Shown: piece after piece, positions 19,304 through 27,875 of the stretch
How positions within the stretch are numbered: position 1 is the stretch's first letter
Layout: every line of letters begins with the position of its first letter
NCBI GenBank assembly: GCA_014841835.1
Contig: JACYUQ010000003.1
Location: forward strand, 806,001 to 870,000
Length of the DNA: 64,000 nucleotides
Reading direction: 5' to 3'
Source: Oxalobacteraceae sp. CFBP 13730
Lineage (GTDB): Bacteria > Pseudomonadota > Gammaproteobacteria > Burkholderiales > Burkholderiaceae_D
Notes under the pieces: model-generated
Told to the model about the DNA's origin: nothing
Database searches by the model: none
Seen by the model: the letters and a program-made list of their open reading frames with translations, nothing else
Program-made: the position numbers and the translations under genes

Positions 19304-19317
19304 TTGATGAATATCAA
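19304..19317. promoter_or_regulatory. Perfect FNR/ANR-type box upstream of the M1 peptidase
   Basis: TTGAT-GAAT-ATCAA is an exact match to the FNR/ANR/Dnr consensus TTGAT-N4-ATCAA. It lies 46 bp before the ATG at 19363, close to a TAGAAT at 19321-19326 that could be the -10. That spacing would favour repression; activation would need a start point further down. Confidence 0.5.
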
Positions 19318-19362
19318 CGATAGAATTCCTGTCATATTTCCAACAACAAATCCAGGGGAATC

Positions 19363-21738
19363 ATGTTTCGTTTGCCAATCGGCGTAGCAGCTCTATGCCT
19401 CGCAGCATCATCGTTTGCCGCAGCACCGTTCGACGACAAGTTCCGCCAGCTCGATGAGCTGCTGCCGACCCCAGGCACGATCCGCACCGCCTCCGGCGCC
19501 CCGGGCCACGCCTACTGGCAGCAACGCGCCGATTACACGATCCGCACCACGCTCGATGAAGCCAAACGCGCGCTCTCCGGCGCCGGCACGGTCACCTACC
19601 ACAACAATTCCCCGGATACCCTCAAATACCTGTGGGTGCAGCTCGACCAGAACATCTACAAGACCGATTCGGATGCGCGCCAGAGCGCCATCCTGCCGTC
19701 GCGCGATGCGTGGGCCAACGGCACCCAGACCACCGGCCTGAAATACGATGCCCTGCGCACCGTGCTCGAGGGGCGCACCTTCCCGGGCGGCTTCGACATC
19801 CTGGCGGTCAAGGATGCGGGCGGTCGCCCGCTGCCGTACACCATCAACAAAACGATGATGCGGATCGACCTGCCGCAGCCGCTCAAACCCGGCGCAAAGG
19901 TGACGTTCGGCATCGACTGGCGCTACAACATCAATGAGCAGAAGGTGCTCGGCGGGCGCGCCGGCTACGAAACCTTCGACGACAAGAACGACCTGTTCGA
20001 AGTGGCCCAGTGGTTCCCGCGCATGGCCGCCTACTACGACGTGTATGGTTGGCAGCACAAGCAGTTCCTGGGCTCGGGCGAATTCACGCTGGAGTTTGGC
20101 GACTACGACGTGCGCATCACGGTGCCGGGCGACCACATCGTCGCTTCCACGGGCGAGCTGCAAAATCCGGGCGACGTCTTGACGGCCGCCCAGCGCGATC
20201 GCCTGCAACAGGCGAAGACGGCGAAAAAGCCGGTCATCATCGTGACCCAGGCCGAAGCCGAAGCGGCCGAAAAAGTCCGTAGCACGGTCATGAAGACCTG
20301 GCACTTCAAGGCGAAGAACGTGCGCGACTTCGCGTTCGCGTCGAGCCGCAAGTTCATCTGGGATGCGCAGGCGATCAAGAGCGGCAAGCAGGACGTGCTG
20401 GCGATGTCGTACTACCCGAAGGAAGGCAATCCGCTGTGGGAGAAGTACTCGACCCAGGCGATCATCCACACCATCGAGCAGTACAACAAGTACTCGTTCG
20501 ACTATCCGTATCCGACCGCGATCTCGGTCAACGGTCCGGTGGGCGGCATGGAATACCCGATGATTTCGTTTAACGGTCCGCGTCCGAGCAAGGACAAGAA
20601 GACCGGCGAACTGACCTACTCGCAGCGCACCAAGTATGGCCTGATCGGCGTGATCATCCACGAAGTGGGCCACAACTACTTCCCGATGATCGTCAATTCG
20701 GACGAGCGCCAGTGGACCTGGATGGATGAGGGCCTGAACTCGTTCGTGCAGTTCCTGGCGCAGGAAGCCTGGGAAGCCAACTGGCCGGGTGGCCGCGGCG
20801 ACCCGCGCGCCATCACCACCTACATGAAGAGCACCAACCAGGTGCCGATCATGACCAACTCCGAATCGGTCCTGCAGTTCGGTAACAACGCCTATGCCAA
20901 GCCGGCCACCGCGCTGAACGTGCTGCGCGAAACGGTGCTGGGCCGCGAGCTGTTCGACTTCGCCTTCAAGGAATACGCCGAGCGCTGGAAGTTCAAGCGC
21001 CCTACCCCGGCCGACTTCTTCCGCACGATGGAAGACGCGTCGGGCACGGACCTCGACTGGTTCTGGCGCGGCTGGTTCTACACCACCGATGCGGTGGACG
21101 TGAGCGTCGACGGCATCACCGAGTACACGGTCTCCAGCAAGGACCCGGAAGTCGAGAAAGCCATGGCGCGCGCACGCCGCGCCGCCGAGCCGGTATCGAT
21201 CACGGACCAGCGCAACAAGGGCATGCCACGCCGCGTCGATGCGCACCCGGAACTGAAGGACTTCTACAACGAGAACGACGAGTTCACCGTCACCAACAAG
21301 GACCGCAACAAGTTCGCGGAAACGACGGCCGATCTGGAAGACTGGGAAAAGGCGCTGCTCAAGGAAGGCAAGCACCTGACGCTGGTCGACTTCTCGAACG
21401 TGGGCGGCCTGGTCACGCCACTGATCGTGGAACTGACGCTGAAGAACGGCCAGAAAACCATCGAGCGCATCCCGGCCGAAGTGTGGCGTTATTCGCCGAC
21501 CAAAATCACGAAGCTGTTCGTCACCGATGAACCGATCGTCGGCCTGACGCAGGATCCGAACTGGGAAACGGCCGACGTGGACGTCAGCAACAACAGCTGG
21601 CCACGCAAGGCGACGCCGTCGCGTCTCGAACTGTTCAAGACCGAACGCGATCCGAACAACCTGATGCGCGACTTCAATTCGAAGCTCAAGACGAAGGATG
21701 CAAAAGATGCGGAAGACGCAGCAACGCCTGCGCAGTGA
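19363..21738 (+). CDS. M1 family metallopeptidase, copy 1
   Basis: This 791-residue protein has a signal peptide (MFRLPIGVAALCLAASSFA-A), an N-terminal beta domain, and a gluzincin catalytic domain with zinc motif HEVGH (~433-437) and the third ligand Glu in WTWMDEG. The exopeptidase motif that is GAMEN in PepN is GGMEY here, as in a subgroup of secreted M1 enzymes. It probably trims peptides in the periplasm. A strong AGGGGAA ribosome site precedes the ATG. A near-copy follows at 21900, and the two share a 71-nt stretch identical even at third positions. Confidence 0.85.
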   Translation: MFRLPIGVAALCLAASSFAAAPFDDKFRQLDELLPTPGTIRTASGAPGHAYWQQRADYTIRTTLDEAKRALSGAGTVTYHNNSPDTLKYLWVQLDQNIYKTDSDARQSAILPSRDAWANGTQTTGLKYDALRTVLEGRTFPGGFDILAVKDAGGRPLPYTINKTMMRIDLPQPLKPGAKVTFGIDWRYNINEQKVLGGRAGYETFDDKNDLFEVAQWFPRMAAYYDVYGWQHKQFLGSGEFTLEFGDYDVRITVPGDHIVASTGELQNPGDVLTAAQRDRLQQAKTAKKPVIIVTQAEAEAAEKVRSTVMKTWHFKAKNVRDFAFASSRKFIWDAQAIKSGKQDVLAMSYYPKEGNPLWEKYSTQAIIHTIEQYNKYSFDYPYPTAISVNGPVGGMEYPMISFNGPRPSKDKKTGELTYSQRTKYGLIGVIIHEVGHNYFPMIVNSDERQWTWMDEGLNSFVQFLAQEAWEANWPGGRGDPRAITTYMKSTNQVPIMTNSESVLQFGNNAYAKPATALNVLRETVLGRELFDFAFKEYAERWKFKRPTPADFFRTMEDASGTDLDWFWRGWFYTTDAVDVSVDGITEYTVSSKDPEVEKAMARARRAAEPVSITDQRNKGMPRRVDAHPELKDFYNENDEFTVTNKDRNKFAETTADLEDWEKALLKEGKHLTLVDFSNVGGLVTPLIVELTLKNGQKTIERIPAEVWRYSPTKITKLFVTDEPIVGLTQDPNWETADVDVSNNSWPRKATPSRLELFKTERDPNNLMRDFNSKLKTKDAKDAEDAATPAQ

Positions 21739-21769
21739 CGTCCATGCGTCATTAAGTTAGCACCAGATC

Positions 21770-21855
21770 CGTCGTTCCCGCGGAGGCGGGAACCCAAGTT
21801 TGCCAGCGTCTCGACGACGCGAACAACTTAGGTTCCCGCCTCCGCGGGAACGACG
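21770..21855. repeat. Paired REP-like palindromes in inverted orientation
   Basis: Two 25-bp copies (21770-21794 and 21831-21855) are exact reverse complements, 36 bp apart. Each copy is itself a hairpin, TTCCCGC-GGAG-GCGGGAA. The core is like the dRS3/REP family of repeats scattered through Neisseria and other betaproteobacteria. The pair can fold into one large cruciform and sits between the two M1 peptidase genes, where it may stabilise or terminate the upstream transcript (the right arm is followed by TTTTT). Confidence 0.85.
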
Positions 21856-21899
21856 TTTTTACGCTGTCGCAGAAAAATATATTGTCAGGCTCCACGACC

Positions 21900-24263
21900 A
21901 TGAACATCCCCCACCTGCACGCGGCCTTCGCGACCCTCACCCTCGGCGTTGCGATGACCGCCGGCGCGGCCGGCCCGGCCTTCGACGACAAATTCCGCCA
22001 GCTGGACGAGCTGCTGCCGACGCCCGGCGTCACGCGCAACGCCGCCGGCGCACCGGGCCACGCCTACTGGCAGCAGCGCGCCGACTACAAGCTGCGCGTG
22101 ACGCTCGATGAAGCCAAACGCGCGATCAGCGGTGCCGGCACGGTCACGTACCACAACAACTCGCCCGACACGCTGTCGTACCTGTGGGTGCAGCTGGACC
22201 AGAACATGTTCCGCAGTGACTCGGACAACCGCAAGATCACCACGCTGCCGTCGCGCAGCGCGTGGCAGGCCAGGGGCAATGACGGCGTGAAGTTCGACGC
22301 GCTGCGCTTCACGCTGGAAGCAGGCAAGTTCGCCGGCGGTATCGACATCCAGAGCGTGACCGGCAGCGACGGCCGCGCGCTGGCGCACACGATCAACAAG
22401 ACGATGATGCGGATCGACCTGCCGCAGCCATTGAAACCCGGTGCAAAGGTGTCGTTCAACGTGGCCTGGCGCTTCAACATTCCCGAGATGAACGTGCTGG
22501 GCCGGCGCATGGGCTTCGAGCGCTTCAAGGATGGCAACGACATCTACGAAATCGCGCAGTGGTTCCCGCGCATGGCCGCCTACTACGACGCGGCCGGCTG
22601 GCAGAACGCGCAATACCTGGGCGACGGCGAATTCACGCTGGAATTTGGCGACTACGACGTGGCGATCACGGTGCCGAGCGACCATATTGTGGCCGCCACG
22701 GGCGAGCTGCAGAACGCGGACGAGGTCTTGAGCAGCACCCAGCGCGGGCGCCTGCAGCAGGCGAAAACCGCGGGCAAGCCGGTGATGATCGTGTCGCAGG
22801 CGGAAGCGCAGGCAACCGAAAAGGGCCGCGCCACCAGCAGCCGTACCTGGCGCTTCAACGCCAAGAACGTGCGCGACTTTGCGTTTGCGTCGAGCCGCAA
22901 GTTCATCTGGGATGCGCAGGGCATCAAGAGCGGCAAGCAGGACGTGATGGCGATGTCGTACTACCCGGCCGAAGCGAACCCGCTGTGGGAAAAATACTCG
23001 ACGCCGGCCGTGATCCACACGATCGAGCAGTACAACAAGTACTCGTTCGACTACCCGTATCCGGTGGCGATCTCGGTCAACGGCCCGGTGGGCGGCATGG
23101 AATACCCGATGCTGTCGTTTAACGGCCGCCGCCCCGTCAAGGATGCCAAGACGGGCGCGCTGACCTATTCGCAGGCGGCCAAGTATGGCCTGATCAGCGT
23201 GATCATCCACGAGGTGGGCCACAACTACTTCCCGATGATCGTCAATTCGGACGAGCGCCAGTGGACCTGGATGGACGAAGGGATGAACAGCTTCCTGCAG
23301 TTTTTGGCCGAACAGGCGTGGGAAGAGAACTATCCGGCGCGCCGTGGCGAGCCACGCGACATCGTCAGCTACATGCGCAGCACGAACCAGGCGCCGATCA
23401 TGACGAATGCCGAGTCGACGCTGCAGCGCGGCGCCAACGCGTATGCCAAGCCGGCTACCGCCTTCAACATCCTGCGCGAGACGGTGCTGGGACGCGAGCT
23501 GTTCGACTTCGCGTTCAAGGAATACGCCGAGCGCTGGAAGTTCAAGCGCCCTACCCCGGCCGACTTCTTCCGCACGATGGAAGATGCCTCGGGCACGGAC
23601 CTCGACTGGTTCTGGCGCGGCTGGTTCTACACAACCGACGCGGTGGACATCAGCGTCGACGGCATCAGCGAGTACACGGTGTCGTCCAAGGACCCGGAAG
23701 TCGAAAAAGCCTGGCAGCGCGCCCGCCGCGCCGCCGAACCGGTGTCGGTGACCGACCAGCGCAACCAGGGCATGCCGCGCCGCGTCGATGCGCACCCGGA
23801 GCTGAAGGACTTCTACAACGAACACGACGAGTTCACCGTCACCAACAAGGACCGCAACACCTTCGCTGAAACGATGGCCGACCTGGAAGACTGGGAAAAG
23901 TCGCTGCTCAAGGAAGGCAAGCACCTGACGCTGGTCGACTTTTCCAATCGCGGTGGCCTCGTGATGCCGTTGATCGTCGAACTCACCTTGAAAAGCGGCC
24001 AAAAAACGATCGAGCGCATTCCGGCCGAAGTGTGGCGCTATTCGCCCACGAAGATCACGAAGCTGTTCGTCACCGATGAACCGATCGTCGGCCTGACCCA
24101 GGACCCGTATTGGGAAACGGCCGACATCGATGTCAGCAACAATAGCTGGCCACGCAAGGCGACGCCGTCGCGCCTAGAGCTGTTCAAGACTGAGCGCGAT
24201 CCGAACAACCTGATGCGCGACGCGGCCACACCGCTCAAGGCCGCACCGAAGGCGGCCCAATGA
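21900..24263 (+). CDS. M1 family metallopeptidase, copy 2
   Basis: Tandem paralogue of the gene at 19363, 787 residues, with its own signal peptide (ending near GAAG-PA), zinc motif HEVGH (~437-441) with WTWMDEG, and the GGMEY variant. The two proteins align end to end without large gaps. Differences cluster in the N-terminal half and in the substrate region (e.g. RRPVKDAKTGALTYSQ). Its stop codon overlaps the start of the DUF6702 gene (ATGA), so this copy heads a three-gene unit with DUF6702 and the TonB-dependent receptor. I use ATG 21900; an in-frame TTG at 21882 has no better support. Confidence 0.85.
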   Translation: MNIPHLHAAFATLTLGVAMTAGAAGPAFDDKFRQLDELLPTPGVTRNAAGAPGHAYWQQRADYKLRVTLDEAKRAISGAGTVTYHNNSPDTLSYLWVQLDQNMFRSDSDNRKITTLPSRSAWQARGNDGVKFDALRFTLEAGKFAGGIDIQSVTGSDGRALAHTINKTMMRIDLPQPLKPGAKVSFNVAWRFNIPEMNVLGRRMGFERFKDGNDIYEIAQWFPRMAAYYDAAGWQNAQYLGDGEFTLEFGDYDVAITVPSDHIVAATGELQNADEVLSSTQRGRLQQAKTAGKPVMIVSQAEAQATEKGRATSSRTWRFNAKNVRDFAFASSRKFIWDAQGIKSGKQDVMAMSYYPAEANPLWEKYSTPAVIHTIEQYNKYSFDYPYPVAISVNGPVGGMEYPMLSFNGRRPVKDAKTGALTYSQAAKYGLISVIIHEVGHNYFPMIVNSDERQWTWMDEGMNSFLQFLAEQAWEENYPARRGEPRDIVSYMRSTNQAPIMTNAESTLQRGANAYAKPATAFNILRETVLGRELFDFAFKEYAERWKFKRPTPADFFRTMEDASGTDLDWFWRGWFYTTDAVDISVDGISEYTVSSKDPEVEKAWQRARRAAEPVSVTDQRNQGMPRRVDAHPELKDFYNEHDEFTVTNKDRNTFAETMADLEDWEKSLLKEGKHLTLVDFSNRGGLVMPLIVELTLKSGQKTIERIPAEVWRYSPTKITKLFVTDEPIVGLTQDPYWETADIDVSNNSWPRKATPSRLELFKTERDPNNLMRDAATPLKAAPKAAQ

Positions 24264-24754
24264 CGCTGCGCCGATTGAAGTCGCTGCTCCTGGCGCTGCT
24301 GCTGTGCGTTAGCTCTGCGGCCAGCGCGCACCGCTTCCACTTCGGCATGACCGACATCTCGTACAACGCGCGCACCGAGAGCACGGAAATCGTCCACACC
24401 TACACGGCGCACGATATCGATGCGCTGCTGCTCAATCTGTACGGGCGCCAGTTCGACCTGAGCGACGCAGAAGACCAGGCCGTGCTGCGCACCTACGTCG
24501 AGCGCCACTTCTGGCTCGCCGACAAGAACGGCAAGAAGCTGCCCGTGACCTGGGTCGGCATGACGGCCGATGCGCAAAGCGTCATGATCTACCAGGAGCT
24601 GGCCGCGACGCCGCTGTCGACAACGGCCGTGATCCACCAGGGCGTCCTGGTCGACTTCATGGCGGAACAGGTCAACACCGTGAACCTCAACGAAGGCGGC
24701 GCCGTGCGTTCGCTGACCTTCCTGCGCCAGACGCTCGAACAGCCCGCGCGCTGA
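24260..24754 (+). CDS. DUF6702 family periplasmic protein
   Basis: The 164-residue protein has a signal peptide cleaved at SASA-HR and the start HRFHFGMTDISYN typical of DUF6702, a family of small secreted proteins seen next to M1 peptidases and TonB-dependent receptors. The ATG overlaps the peptidase stop (ATGA), pointing to coupled translation. No catalytic motif is visible. A role as an accessory to the peptidase or receptor is inference from the neighbourhood. Confidence 0.7.
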   Translation: MTLRRLKSLLLALLLCVSSAASAHRFHFGMTDISYNARTESTEIVHTYTAHDIDALLLNLYGRQFDLSDAEDQAVLRTYVERHFWLADKNGKKLPVTWVGMTADAQSVMIYQELAATPLSTTAVIHQGVLVDFMAEQVNTVNLNEGGAVRSLTFLRQTLEQPAR

Positions 24755-24774
24755 CACTTACTTTGAATTTGCCC

Positions 24775-26802
24775 ATGCTGCTTCGCCCTATCCCATGCGT
24801 GCTCGCCGCGCTGTTCGCCTCATCCACCGTTCATGCCGATGATTTCCAGCTCCAGCGCGTGCTGGTCGAAGGCGCCCGCGCCAGCCAGCTCGGCATCGCC
24901 GATTCGGCCGGCGCCGGCAGCGCCGGTGCGAAGGACCTGGCCGGGCGCATCGCGTACCGGCCGGGCGAGCTGCTTGAAGTCACGCCCGGCCTGATCGCCA
25001 GCCAGCACAGTGGCGAAGGCAAGGCCAACCAGTTCTACCTGCGCGGCTTCAATCTCGACCACGGCACCGACCTGGCCACCTGGGTCGACGGCATGCCCGT
25101 CAACCAGCGCAGCCACGCGCACGGCCAGGGCTGGACCGACCTGAATTTCCTGATCCCCGAACTGGTGGGCCGGCTCGATTACCGCAAGGGTCCGTACTCG
25201 GCGCGCGAAGGCGATTTCTCGTCGGCCGGCGTGGCGTCGCTCAGCTATGCCAATCGTCTGGTGAAAAGCATCGCGTCCGCAACCGTCGGCCAAGACGGCT
25301 ATGCCCGTACGATGCTGGCCGGTTCGCCCGAGGTTGCCGGCGGCAGCCTGCTGTACGCGCTGGAGCTGATGAAGAATGACGGCCCATGGACGCGCCCCGA
25401 CGGCTACCGCAAGGTCAACGCCGTGCTGCGCTACAGCCAGGGTTACGCCAACAATGGCTGGAACGTCACCGCGATGAGCTACAGCGGCCACTGGAATTCG
25501 ACCGACCAGATTCCGCTGCGGGCCGTCGAGGATGGCCGCATCGGGCGCTATGACCTGATCGACGACAGCGACGGCGGCAAAGCGCGCCGCCAGAGCATTT
25601 CGGGCATCTGGCGCAGCACGGACACCGATTCGGCCTCGAAAGTGAGCGCCTACGTGATCCGTAACGAGCTCGAACTGTTCTCGAATTTTACGTATTTTTT
25701 AAACGATCCGGTCAATGGCGACCAGTTCGCGCAGCCGGACCGGCGCGTGACGAGCGGCGTCGATGCCACCCACACCTGGCACATGCACCGCAGCGACACG
25801 CTGTCGTCCGACCTGACGGTGGGCGCGCAACTCCAGAACGACAATATCTACAACGGCCTGTACGACACCCGCAAGCGCGCGCGGATTGCCACCACGCGCG
25901 AAGACCACATCGTCGAGACGAGCGGTGCGGTGTTCGTCGAGAATGCCACGCGCTGGAGCGATGCGCTGCGCACGGTCGTCGGTGTGCGCGCGAACAACTA
26001 CCGCTTCCGCGTCGATGGCGACCGGCCTGAAAACGCCGGCAAGGCGCACGACACGCTGGTGACGCCGACGCTGAACATCGCCTATGGCCCGTGGGCCTCG
26101 ACCGAGCTGTATGCGAATTACGGCCACGGCTTTCACAGCAACGACGCGCGCGGCACCGTCGCCACGGTCGATCCGAAAACGCTGGATGCGGTGGATCGCA
26201 CGCCGGGACTCGTGCGTTCGCGCGGCGTGGAGTTTGGCCTGCGCACCGAGGCGATTCCGAAGATGCAGATGTCGCTGGCCGTGTACCGCCTCGACTTCGA
26301 TTCCGAGCTGACCTATATCGGCGACGCCGGCAACACCGAGGCGGGCGATCCGAGCCGCCGCTACGGCATCGAGTTTTCGAACTACTACCGGCCCTACAAA
26401 TGGCTGTCGGTGGATTTCGACGCCGCCTGGGCCCGCGCCCGCTCGCTGGGCAACCGGATCCCGGGCGCCATCGAAGGCGTTGCGCAACTGGGCGTGACGG
26501 TCGACCGCAGCGGCCCGTGGTCGGGTTCCCTGCGCCTGCGCTGGTTCGGTCCGCGCCCGCTCATCGAAGACGACAGCGTGCGTTCGAAGGCAAGCGTGAC
26601 GCTCAACGGGCGCGTGGGCTACCAGCTGGCGAAGGACCTGCAGCTCGAGCTCGAAGCGTTCAACCTGACGAACCGGCGCGCCTCGGCGATCGACTACTTC
26701 TACGAGTCGCAACTGGCGGGTGAGACCGCGCCCGTGGCAGATGTGCATTTCCACCCGATTGAACCGCGCTCGCTGCGCCTGACGCTGGTCAAGACCTGGT
26801 GA
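24775..26802 (+). CDS. TonB-dependent outer membrane receptor
   Basis: About 675 residues: a signal peptide (ending VHA-DD), a plug domain with EVTPGLIASQHSGEGKANQ and YLRGFNLDHGTDLATWVDGM, then a 22-strand-type barrel that ends with aromatic residues (LRLTLVKTW), as needed for outer-membrane insertion. The plug starts soon after the signal, so there is no N-terminal signalling domain. It should import a large substrate with TonB energy. Linkage to two peptidases and DUF6702 suggests peptide or metal-peptide uptake, but siderophore import cannot be excluded. The start could also be TTG 24763. Confidence 0.85.
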   Translation: MLLRPIPCVLAALFASSTVHADDFQLQRVLVEGARASQLGIADSAGAGSAGAKDLAGRIAYRPGELLEVTPGLIASQHSGEGKANQFYLRGFNLDHGTDLATWVDGMPVNQRSHAHGQGWTDLNFLIPELVGRLDYRKGPYSAREGDFSSAGVASLSYANRLVKSIASATVGQDGYARTMLAGSPEVAGGSLLYALELMKNDGPWTRPDGYRKVNAVLRYSQGYANNGWNVTAMSYSGHWNSTDQIPLRAVEDGRIGRYDLIDDSDGGKARRQSISGIWRSTDTDSASKVSAYVIRNELELFSNFTYFLNDPVNGDQFAQPDRRVTSGVDATHTWHMHRSDTLSSDLTVGAQLQNDNIYNGLYDTRKRARIATTREDHIVETSGAVFVENATRWSDALRTVVGVRANNYRFRVDGDRPENAGKAHDTLVTPTLNIAYGPWASTELYANYGHGFHSNDARGTVATVDPKTLDAVDRTPGLVRSRGVEFGLRTEAIPKMQMSLAVYRLDFDSELTYIGDAGNTEAGDPSRRYGIEFSNYYRPYKWLSVDFDAAWARARSLGNRIPGAIEGVAQLGVTVDRSGPWSGSLRLRWFGPRPLIEDDSVRSKASVTLNGRVGYQLAKDLQLELEAFNLTNRRASAIDYFYESQLAGETAPVADVHFHPIEPRSLRLTLVKTW

Positions 26803-26841
26803 AGTCTGGCCGGGCGGCAATGAAAGTGCTAGGCTAGCGGG

Positions 26842-27579
26842 ATGACCACTCCGCCCCTGCCCTATCTCGATCCGTCGCACCTGACGGCTGCACTGCGCGA
26901 CATCGGCTACGCCCTGCTGCGCCCTGAAGACGTTGCGCTGCTGGCCGGCTGCAGCCTGCCTGACCTCGCCACGCTGGTACCCAGCTGGGACCGGCTCGAG
27001 CTCGACGATTACCTGAAGGATGGCGGGCGCTATCGGCGCCGGCGCCACTCGTGCTTCATCGACGATGGCGCCAGCCTGGCGCAGACGCCGCACCGCGCGC
27101 ACTGGCAACCGGTCGAGTACAACGCGCTGCACGGCGGCATGCACCGCCTGTTCGCGCCGATGGAAACGACGACCGTCGCCAACCCGGCGTGGGAACGACT
27201 GCTGCGCGCGCTCGGTGCGGCCTGTTCGGCGGTGACGCCAGCACAGCCATGGTTCGTCGAAGCGCACCAGTTCAGGATCGACACGGCGGACGGCATCGGC
27301 CGCCCGACACCCGAGGGCGCGCACCGCGACGGCGTGAATTTCGTGGCCGTGATCATGATTGGCCGTCATGGCATCAAGGGCGGCGAGACGCGCGTGTTCG
27401 ACGCCGATGGTCCATCTGGCCAGCGCTTCACGATGACCGAACCATGGACGCTGCTGCTGCTGGACGACGCGGCCGTGATCCACGAATCGACGCCGATCCA
27501 GCCACTGGGCGAGCATGGCTACCGCGATACGCTGGTGCTGACCTGGCGCGCCGGGTCGTTCCAGGGCGAAAACGCTTAA
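26842..27579 (+). CDS. 2OG-Fe(II) dioxygenase family protein
   Basis: The 245-residue protein fits the 2OG-Fe_Oxy_2 family (amino-acid hydroxylases such as isoleucine dioxygenase). The iron triad is visible as HRD in GAHRDG (~162) and the distal His in VIHEST (~213), with the 2-oxoglutarate Arg likely in GYRDTLVLTWR. It would hydroxylate a free amino acid or small acid using O2 and 2-oxoglutarate; the substrate is unknown. It follows the receptor by 39 bp and could be part of the same transcript. Confidence 0.75.
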   Translation: MTTPPLPYLDPSHLTAALRDIGYALLRPEDVALLAGCSLPDLATLVPSWDRLELDDYLKDGGRYRRRRHSCFIDDGASLAQTPHRAHWQPVEYNALHGGMHRLFAPMETTTVANPAWERLLRALGAACSAVTPAQPWFVEAHQFRIDTADGIGRPTPEGAHRDGVNFVAVIMIGRHGIKGGETRVFDADGPSGQRFTMTEPWTLLLLDDAAVIHESTPIQPLGEHGYRDTLVLTWRAGSFQGENA

Positions 27580-27586
27580 ACAGAGC

Positions 27587-27657
27587 AAAAAAAACGCCCG
27601 CAGAACCTGTTGGTTGGCGGGCGGCAAATCCAATTTTCGGAGAAAACTGGAGGAGAC
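27587..27657 (-). ncRNA. Candidate ~71-nt small RNA with its own promoter and terminator
   Basis: On the minus strand a promoter-like pair (27664-27692) is followed by about 71 nt that fold into two hairpins. The first is a 9-bp stem (27642-27650 with 27630-27638) with loop TCC; the second is a 7-bp GC stem (27617-27623 with 27595-27601, plus an inner AACC/GGTT) followed by eight T residues, a textbook rho-independent end. The 5' end is CU-rich (GUCUCCUCCAG) and could pair with Shine-Dalgarno sequences. There is no minus-strand gene here that would need this terminator. The transcript would be antisense only to the gap after the dioxygenase gene. Confidence 0.55.
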
Positions 27658-27663
27658 AGGTCC

Positions 27664-27692
27664 AATATATCTCTTTTTATTGTGCAGTGCAA
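27664..27692 (-). promoter_or_regulatory. Promoter of the candidate small RNA
   Basis: Read on the minus strand: TTGCAC, a 17-bp spacer, TATATT. The -35 lies inside GTGCAGTGC (27682-27690), of which an exact inverted copy occurs at 27751-27759, so a repressor may cover it. Confidence 0.5.
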
Positions 27693-27759
27693 TACGGTAG
27701 ATCTACTGTTGTAAATTTGTAGAACGCCCTGCCAAATCATCCATTTTTCCGCACTGCAC
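27682..27759. repeat. 9-bp inverted repeat pair GTGCAGTGC / GCACTGCAC
   Basis: The copies at 27682-27690 and 27751-27759 are exact reverse complements 60 bp apart, in an AT-rich stretch between the small RNA and the efflux operon. They could be twin operator sites for one regulator that controls both; no regulator gene is adjacent. Confidence 0.4.
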
Positions 27760-27875
27760 TATTTGTAATGACACCCGTGCAGGCCTGCCGGGGGCGTCAC
27801 ATTTGCTACACTCAGTTGCTTGCCGGAGCGCCGGATCACCGGATTGCTGGACCAGGCCGCGATCACCCAGACACC

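Noticed and set aside
19408..21375. Long minus-strand frames under both M1 peptidases (also 21885-24002)
   Set aside because: They exist in both copies only because the sense genes are similar; no protein features.
27587..27623. Hairpin after the dioxygenase gene as its terminator
   Set aside because: The T-run is on the minus strand; on the plus strand the hairpin is followed by GCAAATC, so it fits a minus-strand RNA better.
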